Assembly: GCF_016598575.1 (NCBI RefSeq)
Contig: NZ_CP066801.1
Coordinates: forward strand, 4,878,501 to 4,942,500
Reading direction: 5' to 3'
Origin: Streptomyces sp. HSG2
GTDB taxonomy: Bacteria; Actinomycetota; Actinomycetes; Streptomycetales; Streptomycetaceae
Length of the DNA: 64,000 nt
In this document: positions 6,876-15,073 of the stretch, piece by piece
Layout: every line of letters starts with the position of its first letter
How positions within the stretch are numbered: the first letter of the stretch is position 1
Position numbers and translations under genes: made by a program
Notes under the pieces: generated by a model
Seen by the model: the letters and a program-made list of their open reading frames with translations, nothing else
The model's database searches: none
What the model was told of the DNA's origin: nothing

Positions 6876-8237
6876 GTGTTCTTCGTCGACACCATCGAGC
6901 TCGAAGGTCTGGGCAACCGCGCCTATCTGGCCGGCGGCGCACGGACCGCCGCGGCGGTCGATCCGCCCCGGGACGTCGACCTGGTGATCGCCGCGGCGGC
7001 CCGACGCGGCGTGCGGATCTCCCACGTCGTGGAGACCCACCTGCACAACGACTACGTCTCCGGCGGGCTGGAGCTGGCGCGGGTCACTGGCGCGTCCTAC
7101 CTGGTGCCGGCCGGCGCCAGGGTCGCCTTCACCCGGGTCCCGGTGGCGGACGGCGACGTGGAGGAGATCGACGAGGGTGTCTCCCTGGAGGCGCTGGCGA
7201 CCCCGGGGCACACCCCGCACCACACCTCCTATGTGCTGCGCGAGCGGGAACGGGCGGTGGCGGCCTTCACCGGGGGATCGCTGCTGATCGGCAGCGTCGG
7301 GCGCCCGGACCTGGTGGAGCCTCGACTGACGGGGCCGCTTGCCAGGGCCCAGTACGCCTCCGCCCGCCGCCTGGCCGCAGCGCTCCCGGACGAGACGGCC
7401 GTCCTGCCCACCCACGGCTTCGGCAGCTTCTGCTCCTCCGCGCAGGCGGAGGGCGACACCACCACGATCGGCAGGGAGAAGGCGGTCAACAGCGCGTTCA
7501 CCCAGGACGTGGAGACCTTCGTCGCCGGCCTGTTGGCCGGACTGGACGACGTGCCCGCCTACTACACGCACATGGGCCCCGCCAACGCCGCCGGCCCCGC
7601 GCCCATCGACCTGACGCCACCCGCCGCGGCGGACGCCGCGGAGATCGCCGCGCGGCTCGCGGCCGGCGAGTGGGTGGTGGATCTCAGGAACCGTGTCGCG
7701 TTCGCCCGGGGGCACGTGTCGGGCTCCTTCAACTTCGAGGCGGACGGAAAGCTCGCCACCCATCTGGCCTGGTCGATTCCGTGGGGCAAGCCCGTCACCC
7801 TCCTCGCGGAGTCCCCCGGGCAACTCGCGAGCGCACAGCGGGAGCTGGCCCGGGTGGGTATCGACCGCCCGGCGTCGGCGGCCACCGGCGGTCCGGACCG
7901 CTGGCTGCGCGAGGGCGACACGCCGGCCTCGTTCCCCCGCTCGACCTTCGCCGCACTGGCGGCGTCGGAGGCGGCGGGTCCCCGCGTGATCCTGGACGTG
8001 CGTCGGGACTCCGAGCGTCGGGGCGGTTGGATCGAGGGGTCGATCCACATCCCACTCCACGAGGTGCATCGCCGCGTGGCCGAGGTCCCCGACGGCACGA
8101 TCTGGACGCACTGCGCGGGCGGCGCGCGCGCGGCCATCGCCGCCTCCATGCTGGACGCCGAGGGGCGAGCAGTCGTGGCCGTCGACGACGACTTCGCCGC
8201 CGCCGCGGCGGCCGGCCTCCCGGTGATCTCCCGGTGA
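6876..8237 (+). CDS. cstB: Persulfide dioxygenase fused to two rhodanese domains (CstB-like)
   Basis: The 453-residue protein begins with a metallo-beta-lactamase-fold domain (residues about 1-250) holding the iron-binding motif HLHNDYVSGG. Two rhodanese domains follow. The first (about 255-345) lacks an active-site cysteine; the second (about 360-453) has HCAGGAR with Cys413. This is the architecture of CstB, which oxidises low-molecular-weight persulfides and releases thiosulfate or sulfite. The GTG start has GAGAGGAG with 7-nt spacing. It is followed by a sulfite exporter gene and preceded by two operators for the CstR-like repressor, so expression should rise with reactive sulfur. Confidence 0.88.
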   Translation: MFFVDTIELEGLGNRAYLAGGARTAAAVDPPRDVDLVIAAAARRGVRISHVVETHLHNDYVSGGLELARVTGASYLVPAGARVAFTRVPVADGDVEEIDEGVSLEALATPGHTPHHTSYVLRERERAVAAFTGGSLLIGSVGRPDLVEPRLTGPLARAQYASARRLAAALPDETAVLPTHGFGSFCSSAQAEGDTTTIGREKAVNSAFTQDVETFVAGLLAGLDDVPAYYTHMGPANAAGPAPIDLTPPAAADAAEIAARLAAGEWVVDLRNRVAFARGHVSGSFNFEADGKLATHLAWSIPWGKPVTLLAESPGQLASAQRELARVGIDRPASAATGGPDRWLREGDTPASFPRSTFAALAASEAAGPRVILDVRRDSERRGGWIEGSIHIPLHEVHRRVAEVPDGTIWTHCAGGARAAIAASMLDAEGRAVVAVDDDFAAAAAAGLPVISR

Positions 8238-8349
8238 ACGCGCCGGCCGCCGGTCCGCCCGCGCTGACGCCCTCCGATCCTCCGTTCCGCGCGTGCCCGC
8301 CCGGCCTCGCGTGGCGCGCCGGCGAGCACGGAGAGGGCGGCCGCCCCGG

Positions 8350-9093
8350 ATGACCACGCTCGTGCTCGCCCTCGTCGCCGGCGGGGTCGTCGGTCTCTTC
8401 CTCGGGGCCCTCGGCGGCGGCGGCAGCGTCTTGACCGTGCCCGCCCTGATCTACCTCCTGGGGTTCACTCCGGTGGCCGCCACCACCGCCTCCCTGATCA
8501 TCGTGTCGGCCACCTCCGTCACCGCCCTGTGCGCGCACGCCCGCGACGGCAACGTGGCCTGGCGGACCGGAGGGCTGTTCGCGGTGGCGGGCGTCGTCCC
8601 CGCGGCGTTCGCGGGTGCCGCCGCGGGCCGGCTGCCGGCGGGGGTGCTCACCGGGGCCTTCGCCGTTGTCGCGGCCCTCGCCGCCTGGAGCATGCTGAGA
8701 CCCCGGGTCGTGGAGCCGCGCGAACGGGTGCGGCCCGTGGCGGCCGCCGGGGTCGGCGCGGGACTGGGCGCGGTGACGGGGTTCCTCGGCGTCGGGGGCG
8801 GCTTCCTCGCGGTCCCCGCGCTGGTGAGCGTGGTGGGGCTGCGGATGCGCCGGGCGGTGGCCACCAGCCTGCTGGTCATCGCCGTGAACTCGCTGATCGC
8901 GCTGGCGGCCCGAGCCGGAACCGGAGGGGACCCGCGCTGGGAGCTGATCGGGCCGTTCGCGGGCGCCGCGATCCTCGGGGCCTGGGACGGCAGACGGCTC
9001 GCCACCAGGGTCTCGGGAGACGTGTTGCGACGGATCTTCGCCGGCGTCCTGCTGGTCGTGTCGGTCGTCATGCTGATCGACGTGGTCGTGTGA
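8350..9093 (+). CDS. TauE/SafE-family sulfite or organosulfonate exporter
   Basis: The 247-residue protein has about eight membrane helices and two repeated TauE motifs: GLFLGALGGGGSVLTVPALIYLL near the start and TGFLGVGGGFLAVPALV near the middle. This duplicated pattern defines the TauE/SafE (DUF81) exporters. It lies 112 bp after the persulfide dioxygenase gene on the same strand, so I infer that it exports sulfite produced by that enzyme. I chose the ATG at 8350; a longer Arg-rich extension in the open frame has no good ribosome site. Confidence 0.87.
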   Translation: MTTLVLALVAGGVVGLFLGALGGGGSVLTVPALIYLLGFTPVAATTASLIIVSATSVTALCAHARDGNVAWRTGGLFAVAGVVPAAFAGAAAGRLPAGVLTGAFAVVAALAAWSMLRPRVVEPRERVRPVAAAGVGAGLGAVTGFLGVGGGFLAVPALVSVVGLRMRRAVATSLLVIAVNSLIALAARAGTGGDPRWELIGPFAGAAILGAWDGRRLATRVSGDVLRRIFAGVLLVVSVVMLIDVVV

Positions 9094-9143
9094 GAACGCG
9101 GCGAAGGCCGAGGCGCCCGGCCGGGGAAGGGGCCGTGCGCCGC

Positions 9144-9431
9144 TCAGGCGAGGGAGAGGAAGAGCTTCTCCAGCCGGCCGCGCATCTCCTCGGGGTCCTC
9201 GTCCGAGCGACGCCCCTGCTCGATGTCGGTCAGGCACTGCTGGAGCCCGGTCGCGATGATCGCGAAACCGGCCCGGTCCAGGGCCCGCGACGCCGCCGCG
9301 AGTTGAGTGACGACCTCCTCGCAGTCCCGACCCTCCTCGATCATCCGGATCACTCCGGAGATCTGGCCCTGCGCCCGGCGCAGGCGGTTGAGGACGGACT
9401 TCAACTCGGCACCCGCCAGATCCAGCTCCAC
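9144..9431 (-). CDS. cstR: CsoR-family repressor of the CstR (persulfide-sensing) type
   Basis: The 95-residue protein is all-helical with the family signature LNRLRRAQGQISGVIRMIEEG. Cys37 (GRDCEEVV) and Cys66 (GLQQC) align with the two cysteines shared by CsoR and CstR. The copper ligand His, four residues before the second Cys in CsoR, is a Gly here. Loss of that His marks CstR, which senses per- and polysulfides by forming inter-chain sulfur bridges. The GTG start at 9431 is preceded by GAGGAG. An operator overlaps its upstream region, so autoregulation is expected. Confidence 0.87.
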   Translation of the reverse strand: MELDLAGAELKSVLNRLRRAQGQISGVIRMIEEGRDCEEVVTQLAAASRALDRAGFAIIATGLQQCLTDIEQGRRSDEDPEEMRGRLEKLFLSLA

Positions 9432-9447
9432 CGCACACTCCTCACGA

Positions 9448-9464
9448 ATACCCCCAGGGGTACT
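9448..9464. promoter_or_regulatory. CstR-type operator 3, overlapping a -10 element
   Basis: ATACCCCCAGGGGTACT resembles the two operators at 6802 and 6834. It lies between the divergent repressor and rhodanese genes. The plus-strand hexamer TACTAT at 9461-9466 could be the -10 of the rhodanese promoter, so bound repressor would block that promoter directly. Confidence 0.75.
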
Positions 9465-9511
9465 ATAGCCCCCGGTCGGGGGCACCGTCGAGAAACCAAG
9501 GACCACACCCC

Positions 9512-10087
9512 ATGACCACACCCACGGCCCTCGGCATCGCCGAGGCGCGCGCTCGCCTCCACGAACTCACCGTCGTCGACGTCCGCACCCCGGGCGAACA
9601 CGCGGTCGGACACCTGCCCGGCGCCCTGAACGTACCGTTGGACCGGATCCCGCACATGCTGCCCGAGCTGCGCGAGGCATCGGCCCGAGGGGATCTCCTG
9701 CTCGTCTGCGCCTCCGGCGCCCGCTCGCTGACGGCCTGCCGGCTCCTCGCCGACCAGGGCGTCGAGGCCGCCACCCTGACCGGCGGGACCGGTGCCTGGA
9801 TCGCCGAGGGGCACGAGGTCCACCGGGCGTCGGGCGCACCGCGGCGGACCTGGGGCATGGAGCGCCAGGTGCGCCTCGCCGCGGGCGCCCTGGTGCTGCT
9901 GGGGCTGCTGCTCGCAGTGCTGGCGCACCCGGCGGCCCTGATCCTCTCGGCGCTGGTGGCGGGCGGCCTGGTGTTCTCGGCGGTGACCGACACCTGCGGC
10001 ATGGCGGCGGTGCTCGCGCGGCTGCCGCACAACCGGCCGCGGCCCGCCGACCTCGCCGGGTCCCGCGCGGCGCTGCGTGGCCGCTGA
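9512..10087 (+). CDS. Rhodanese with C-terminal DUF2892 two-helix membrane domain
   Basis: The 191-residue protein has an N-terminal rhodanese domain (VVDVRTPGEHAVGHLPGALN, active-site loop CASGAR with Cys66). From about residue 115 a DUF2892-type segment with two membrane helices follows (LAAGALVLLGLLLAVL, ALILSALVAGGLVFSAV, then DTCGMAAVL). It is predicted to be a membrane-tethered sulfurtransferase that handles persulfide sulfur. It is divergent from the repressor gene and under operator 3, so it belongs to the same sulfur-stress regulon. Confidence 0.88.
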   Translation: MTTPTALGIAEARARLHELTVVDVRTPGEHAVGHLPGALNVPLDRIPHMLPELREASARGDLLLVCASGARSLTACRLLADQGVEAATLTGGTGAWIAEGHEVHRASGAPRRTWGMERQVRLAAGALVLLGLLLAVLAHPAALILSALVAGGLVFSAVTDTCGMAAVLARLPHNRPRPADLAGSRAALRGR

Positions 10088-10121
10088 CCAGCGAAACCGT
10101 CCCGGCCGGCCGGTTCGAGCA

Positions 10122-10135
10122 GGGCCGGCCGGCCC
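10122..10135. promoter_or_regulatory. Candidate dormancy-regulator box GGGCCGGCCGGCCC
   Basis: This perfect palindrome (extended to 16 bp as AGGGCCGGCCGGCCCT) lies 66 bp upstream of the response-regulator start. It fits the GGGCCG-NN-CGGCCC pattern also found before 1543 and 12998, so autoregulation is possible. Alternatively it is part of a terminator for the rhodanese gene, because GGCCGG repeats at about 10103-10112 could pair with it. Confidence 0.45.
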
Positions 10136-10200
10136 TGGCCAAAGGTCCTGGGCGGGGGGACACTGGCAGCGAGAGTGGCCACATTCCCGAGGAGCGATCG

Positions 10201-10890
10201 ATGGCGGACAGCCCACACCCCGCACCGGACAAGGAGATCAGGGTCTTCCTGCTGGACGACCACGCGGTCGTCCGGCGCGGGGTCCACGACCTGCTGGACG
10301 ACGAACCGGACCTCACCGTCGTCGGCGAGGCCGCGACCGTCGAGCAGGCCCTGGCGCGGGTGCCCGCCCTCCGTCCGGACGTCGCGGTCCTGGACGTGCG
10401 GCTGCCGGACGGCGACGGGGTCACCGTGTGTCGGGAGCTTCGCTCGCGCCTGCCCGATCTGGCCTGCCTGATGCTCACCTCGTTCGACGACGAGGAGGCG
10501 CTGTTGGACTCGATCATGGCCGGTGCCTCCGGCTACGTCCTGAAGCAGATAGAGGGGTCCGATCTCGTCTCCGCCGTGCGGTTGGTGGCGCGGGGCCAGT
10601 CGCTGCTGGACCCGAGCGCCACCGCCAAGCTGATGGCGCGACTACGGGGCGGCGAACCGGAGGCCGAACCCGACCCGCTGCCCGGCCTGACCCAACGGGA
10701 GCGGGAGATCCTGGCCCTGATCGGCGAAGGGCTCACCAACCGTCAGATAGGTCGGCGACTGTACCTCGCGGAGAAGACGGTCAAGAACCACATCTCCCGC
10801 CTTCTCGCCAAGCTCGGCGTCGAACGGCGTATCCAGGCCGCCGTCATCGCCACACAGGCCCAGGACCGCGCGCGAACCTCCAGGAGTTGA
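10201..10890 (+). CDS. osdR: NarL/LuxR-type response regulator, DevR/DosR/OsdR-like
   Basis: The 229-residue protein has a receiver domain (residues about 13-130; acidic pair LLDDH, phospho-acceptor Asp65 in VAVLDVRLPD, later Thr in MLTSFDD and Lys in YVLKQ). A C-terminal LuxR/GerE helix-turn-helix follows (about 155-215; LTQREREILALIGEGLTNRQIG, then LAEKTVKNHISRLLAKLG). Sequence and gene order (histidine kinase and universal stress protein next) match the DevR/DosR dormancy regulators and their Streptomyces counterpart OsdR. GAGGAG precedes the ATG. The kinase gene follows 171 bp downstream on the same strand. Confidence 0.85.
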   Translation: MADSPHPAPDKEIRVFLLDDHAVVRRGVHDLLDDEPDLTVVGEAATVEQALARVPALRPDVAVLDVRLPDGDGVTVCRELRSRLPDLACLMLTSFDDEEALLDSIMAGASGYVLKQIEGSDLVSAVRLVARGQSLLDPSATAKLMARLRGGEPEAEPDPLPGLTQREREILALIGEGLTNRQIGRRLYLAEKTVKNHISRLLAKLGVERRIQAAVIATQAQDRARTSRS

Positions 10891-11061
10891 CGGGGATCCT
10901 CGCCGTACGCCCCACCGGCGGCACCGGGACCGGCCACCGAGCCGTCCCACCGACCCCCGCCGACGTCTTGGCGCCCTGTGGTGCCTCGGCGCCCCGTCAG
11001 CCGATACGGTGGCGTTCGAGAGCACGGCCGTGGACCGTCCGTGGGCAGGGAAGGATCAGCG

Positions 11062-12876
11062 GTGGCAAGCTCCGAAGGCGCCGGGGAAGCACGCGTACGG
11101 CTGCCGCAGTTGCGGCTGGACGAGCTCCTGGAGGAGGTGCAGGCCCGGCTGGACGCCGCCCGGGGCACCCGGGACCGGGTGCACAGCCTCTTGGAGGCGG
11201 TGCTCTCGGTCGGTCGTGAGCTCGACCTCGAGCAGGCGCTCCACAGCGTGGTGGAGGCCGCGGCCTCACTGGTCGACGCGGAGTACGCGGCCCTGGGCGT
11301 GATCGGGCCGGACGGCAGATGGCTGTCGGCGTTCCACACCGTCGGCGTGGACGCGGAACGGATCGCTCGGATCGGTCACTACCCGGAGGGACACGGCATC
11401 CTCGGCGAGTTGATCCGCCACCCGGAGCCGCTGAGGCTCGCGAAGATCTCCGAGCACCCGGCCTCGTACGGCTTCCCCGCCCACCATCCCCCGATGAACA
11501 CCTTTCTCGGCGTCCCCATCCGGGTGAGGGACCAGGTCTTCGGGAACCTGTACCTGACCGAGAAGCGCGGTGGGCACCAGTTCGACGAGGACGACGAGTC
11601 CGTCCTGGCCACCCTGGCCGTGGCCGCGGGCGTGGCGATCGACAACGCTCGGCTGTACGAGGAGTCCCGGCTCAGGGAGCGGTGGCTCCAGGTCAACGCG
11701 GAGATCACGCACACCCTGATGTCCGGCGCGGAGCAGGGCGACGTGCTGCGCCTGATCGCCGAGCGGGCCAGGGAGATCACCGCCGCCGCGCTGGGAGTGG
11801 TCGCGATGCCGGTCCGGGGCACCGACACGCTCGCGGTGGAGCTGGCCATCGGACAGGAGGCGGACGGGCTGCGCGGCATGGTCCTGCCCGTAGAGGGCAG
11901 CCTCGTCGGACAGGCCTTCGCTCTAGGCGAGCCCACGAGCAGCGCCGACGTCTCCCACGACGAGTGGGTCCGGCCGGGCCGTCCCCGGTTCGACGGACTC
12001 GGCCCGGCCGTGGCCGTCCCCATCGGCACCGGCGACCGGGTTCGCGGCGTGGTCCTGCTGGTCCGGGAGGCCGGGAGCAGCGAGTTCACCGACCGGGAGA
12101 TCGAGTCCCTCCAGGTGTTCGCGGCACAGGCGGCCGTGGCGCTGGAACTCGCCGAGAGGCGGCAGGCCGCCGAGCAGATCACCCTCTTGGAGGACCGGGA
12201 CCGGATCGCCCGGGACCTCCACGACCTGGCGATCCAACGGCTGTTCGCCACCGGGATGACCCTGCAGAGTGCCGGGCGTCTCATCGACGACGAGCGGGCC
12301 AAGGCCAGGGTGCTCCGTGCCGTGGGAGACCTCGACGAGACCATCAAGATCATCCGATCCACGATCTTCGGTCTGCGCTCCCGCGACGACGAGGCGGCCC
12401 CGGGCCTGCGCTCCCGCGCCGTGCGGGCGGTCGGCGAGGCCGCCCCCGTCCTGGGCTTCGCCCCGGGCGTGCGCATGGAGGGGTTGCTCGACACCCACGT
12501 GCCCAGAGAGACGGCCGACCACGTCATGGCCGTACTCTCCGAGGCCCTCACCAACATCGCCCGGCACGCCCACGCCGACCGTGCCGAGGTGGTCCTGGAG
12601 ACCGACGGCAAGGAAGTGCGGCTCACCGTCGCCGACGACGGCGTGGGCGTCCCCGCGCGGGGACGGCGAAGCGGTCTGCGCAACATGGCCGAACGCGCGC
12701 ATCGCCTCGGCGGCGACATGGACCTCCAGCGCCCCGAGACCGGCGGGACCCGGCTGGTGTGGTGGGCCCCGGTGGGACGCGCCGAGGGTACCCGACCCTC
12801 CGGAGCGCCCCGCGAAGAACACGTCGCGCCCGTCGACACGCCCCGGTGGCAACCCGGGCCGCGTGACACCCGGTGA
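11062..12876 (+). CDS. osdK: GAF-GAF sensor histidine kinase, DevS/DosS/OsdK-like
   Basis: The 604-residue cytoplasmic kinase has GAF-A (about 50-200), GAF-B (about 218-370), a HisKA_3 dimerisation helix with phospho-acceptor His387 in DRIARDLHDLAIQRL, and a HATPase domain ending in GLRNMAERAHRLGG. GAF-A contains GFPAHHPPM (His141/His142), the segment that carries the proximal haem ligand in mycobacterial DosS/DosT, so haem-based oxygen, NO or redox sensing is likely. It begins at GTG 11062 with GGAAGGA upstream; a 28-codon extension is possible but unsupported. It should phosphorylate the regulator encoded at 10201. Confidence 0.86.
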   Translation: MASSEGAGEARVRLPQLRLDELLEEVQARLDAARGTRDRVHSLLEAVLSVGRELDLEQALHSVVEAAASLVDAEYAALGVIGPDGRWLSAFHTVGVDAERIARIGHYPEGHGILGELIRHPEPLRLAKISEHPASYGFPAHHPPMNTFLGVPIRVRDQVFGNLYLTEKRGGHQFDEDDESVLATLAVAAGVAIDNARLYEESRLRERWLQVNAEITHTLMSGAEQGDVLRLIAERAREITAAALGVVAMPVRGTDTLAVELAIGQEADGLRGMVLPVEGSLVGQAFALGEPTSSADVSHDEWVRPGRPRFDGLGPAVAVPIGTGDRVRGVVLLVREAGSSEFTDREIESLQVFAAQAAVALELAERRQAAEQITLLEDRDRIARDLHDLAIQRLFATGMTLQSAGRLIDDERAKARVLRAVGDLDETIKIIRSTIFGLRSRDDEAAPGLRSRAVRAVGEAAPVLGFAPGVRMEGLLDTHVPRETADHVMAVLSEALTNIARHAHADRAEVVLETDGKEVRLTVADDGVGVPARGRRSGLRNMAERAHRLGGDMDLQRPETGGTRLVWWAPVGRAEGTRPSGAPREEHVAPVDTPRWQPGPRDTR

Positions 12877-12920
12877 CGTGCTCCTCCCGAGGACGTCTCC
12901 CCGGGCCGACCGGCGCGGCG

Positions 12921-12938
12921 GGGGGCCGAGCGGCCCCC
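12921..12938. promoter_or_regulatory. Candidate dormancy-regulator box GGGGGCCGAGCGGCCCCC
   Basis: An 18-bp inverted repeat with central AG contains GGGCCG-AG-CGGCCC at 12923-12936. It lies 60 bp upstream of the universal stress gene at 12998 and has the same half-sites as the boxes at 1466 and 10122. It is the best of the set because the symmetry extends two more base pairs on each side. Confidence 0.55.
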
Positions 12939-12997
12939 TGCGGTCGGTCGCCCTATGAGCGAAGATCGAATCAGTGACCCCACAGGAGGTGGACGAC

Positions 12998-13912
12998 ATG
13001 CCCCGTACCATCACCGTCGGCCTCGACGGCTCGTCCGAGAGCCGGGCCGCCGCCGAGTGGGCCGCCCGAGAGGCGCCCCTGCGCGGACTGCCCGTGCGCC
13101 TCCTGCACGTGTGGGAGCCGGTGCCCGAACCTCTCGCCGAGGCCCACATCGTCGGTGACGAGACTCACCGGCACTGGGCCGAGCGCGTCCCCCGGGAGAC
13201 CGCCGAGGGGCTGCGGGCACGCCATCCCGAGGTCGAGGTGATCGAGGCCCAGGTCTCCGGGTCCGCCAGGGACAAGCTGGTCGAGGAGGCCCGGGACGCG
13301 GAACTCCTGGTCCTCGGCTCGCGTGCGCTGAGCGGCCTCGGCGGCTATCTGGTCGGGTCCGTCGGCCAGGCGGTGGTGGCCCGCACCGAGGTGCCCGTGA
13401 TCCTGGTCCGGGCGGGAGAGAAGGCCACCGACGAACACGTCATGGACCCGACGGGCATTCCGTCGGCCGACACCGCGTTCCGGCCGGTGGTCCTCGGCCT
13501 GGACATCTCCCGTCCCGCGGACGCCGTCGTCGCCTTCGCCTTCGAGGAGGCCCGGCGACGCCGGACGGCGCTGCACGTCGTCAGTGGTCGGCGGCTGCCC
13601 GGTTCCTACCCGGTCTACCCCTACACGCCGATGCCCGAGATCGTCCCGGAGACCGAGATCGCCCGGCAGCAGGCCGCCGAACTCACCGGGATGCTCGGAC
13701 CGTGGCGGCTGAAGTACCCGGACGTCGAGGTCGTCGAGGTCCCCCGCACCGGCAGCCCGGCCCGCCACCTCATCGACACCGCGCACGAGGCCTCCCTCGT
13801 GGTCGTCGGTCGACGCGTGCGCCGCAACCCGCTCGGCGCGCATATCGGCGCCGTGACCCACGCCGTCCTGCACCACGCCACCGCGCCCGTGGCCGTCGTC
13901 GCCCATTCCTGA
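12998..13912 (+). CDS. Tandem-domain universal stress protein (UspA family)
   Basis: The 304-residue protein has two UspA domains (about 1-145 and 155-304). Domain 1 starts ITVGLDGSSESRAAAEWAA and has an ATP-binding-type loop GSRALSGLGGYLVGSVGQAV. In domain 2 the equivalent loop is GRRVRRNPLGAHIGAVTHAV, which keeps only part of the glycine pattern, so it may not bind ATP. The strong ribosome site AGGAGGTGG sits before the ATG at 12998. Universal stress proteins are classic members of DevR/OsdR regulons, and the box at 12921 supports control by the adjacent two-component system. Confidence 0.9.
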   Translation: MPRTITVGLDGSSESRAAAEWAAREAPLRGLPVRLLHVWEPVPEPLAEAHIVGDETHRHWAERVPRETAEGLRARHPEVEVIEAQVSGSARDKLVEEARDAELLVLGSRALSGLGGYLVGSVGQAVVARTEVPVILVRAGEKATDEHVMDPTGIPSADTAFRPVVLGLDISRPADAVVAFAFEEARRRRTALHVVSGRRLPGSYPVYPYTPMPEIVPETEIARQQAAELTGMLGPWRLKYPDVEVVEVPRTGSPARHLIDTAHEASLVVVGRRVRRNPLGAHIGAVTHAVLHHATAPVAVVAHS

Positions 13913-13948
13913 GCGCGGGCGACCGCGTAGGGAGAGCGGGGGACCGGG

Positions 13949-14725
13949 TCAGTCCGGCCGGGCCGCCGAGAGACCGGCGTCCCCGGCCGGCCGGGGAGCG
14001 TTCCGGGCGCCCTCGGAGAACCAGTCGCCCACCAGGCCGGCCACGTCCGCCGGCACGCCACCGCGCGACAGATCGACCGTGGCGCCGGGCACCACCGCGA
14101 CCCGGCGGGGGCACCGCATCCAGCCGGAGACGAGGCGGCCGAGCCCCGGGCCCCGGGAATCCAGACCGCCCACGACGAAGAGCGCCGGTGTGGCGACCCT
14201 GGTCAACGCGGCCGGGCCGGCCAACTCCGGCCGACCTCCCACACAGGCGAGCGCGGTCACGGACTCGTCCGCCGCCGCTCTCAGCATCGCGGGCACGAGC
14301 GGGCCGATCCCCACCCCGCCGACGGAACGGCCGGTCTCCTGTCCGAGCCAGTGGCTCACGGCCCGGACGCGGGCCGCCAGTCCGCCCACGTCGGCGCCGC
14401 GGTGTTCGACAGGGTCGGAATCGACCGGGAGATCGAGGGTCAGCGTGCCGAGTCCGCAGAGGTGCAGGCGGGAAGCGACGGCCCGGCCGAGCGGGCCGCG
14501 TCGACCTCCCGCTCCCTCGCCCGTGACGGTCACCACGGTGCGTGCCGCCGAGGGGAGCGAGAGCCACCCCGTAAGGCCGAACCGGCCGACCGGTACGCGC
14601 ACCTCGTCACCCGGAGGCCATCCGAGTCGGCCGTCCCGGTTCGACGCCGGGGGCCCGGGGGCGAACGACGGAACCCCGTCGGACCAAGCGTCCCTTCCAT
14701 CCTCGTCGTCGCCCGGCGTGCGCAT
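13949..14725 (-). CDS. Alpha/beta-hydrolase-fold protein lacking the catalytic Ser and His
   Basis: The 258-residue protein follows the small dienelactone-hydrolase-like family found beside dormancy genes, and its paralogue is the gene at 22828. The paralogue has the nucleophile loop GASTG, the acid in VVGGRDEAV and the base in VPGAGHLF. Here the nucleophile loop reads GVGIGPL (no Ser), the acid region VVGGLDSRG is kept, and the base region reads VPGATVDL (no His). The serine-hydrolase triad is therefore broken and the protein is probably a non-catalytic pseudoenzyme. The ATG at 14725 has GGAGGAGGAGG upstream. It is divergent from the PNPOx gene at 15074. Confidence 0.75.
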   Translation of the reverse strand: MRTPGDDEDGRDAWSDGVPSFAPGPPASNRDGRLGWPPGDEVRVPVGRFGLTGWLSLPSAARTVVTVTGEGAGGRRGPLGRAVASRLHLCGLGTLTLDLPVDSDPVEHRGADVGGLAARVRAVSHWLGQETGRSVGGVGIGPLVPAMLRAAADESVTALACVGGRPELAGPAALTRVATPALFVVGGLDSRGPGLGRLVSGWMRCPRRVAVVPGATVDLSRGGVPADVAGLVGDWFSEGARNAPRPAGDAGLSAARPD

Positions 14726-14852
14726 GGCCACCTCCTCCTCCCGAGGCCGACCGCCAACGCCAGGGGACGCCGACCCATCACCAGTCGACCCTCCCGAGCC
14801 CCCTTCCGGCCAGGGGCGAACGGTCCCCGCCGCCCGGGCTCTTCGTCCCGAG

Positions 14853-14893
14853 CGGTGGCGGACCGGCCCGGCCGGGGGGCCGGTCCGCCACCG
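14853..14893. repeat. Perfect 17-bp inverted repeat in a divergent promoter region
   Basis: CGGTGGCGGACCGGCCC at 14853-14869 is exactly reverse-complemented at 14877-14893 across a 7-nt spacer. The flanking genes point away from each other, so this is not an ordinary terminator for either. It could be a large operator, an attenuator in the leader of the gene at 15074, or a terminator of antisense transcription. Confidence 0.7.
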
Positions 14894-15073
14894 CCATCGG
14901 GGTCGACCGGCCCAAGCGGGAGCGCTCCGCCCCCGGACATGCTGGACGGCAAGGCGCCGGCCGCCGGGCCGTGTCGACGGTTCCGGTCGCCGCGGTTCCG
15001 GTGGCGGCTCGTGCGGGGCGCGCATGGGCGCGCCGAGGCGCGAAGCGGCCCCACCGCACCGGAGGAACGGGTG

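Noticed and set aside
9144..9431. Copper-sensing CsoR identity
   Set aside because: The copper-ligand His is missing and the gene sits in a persulfide module, so CstR fits better.
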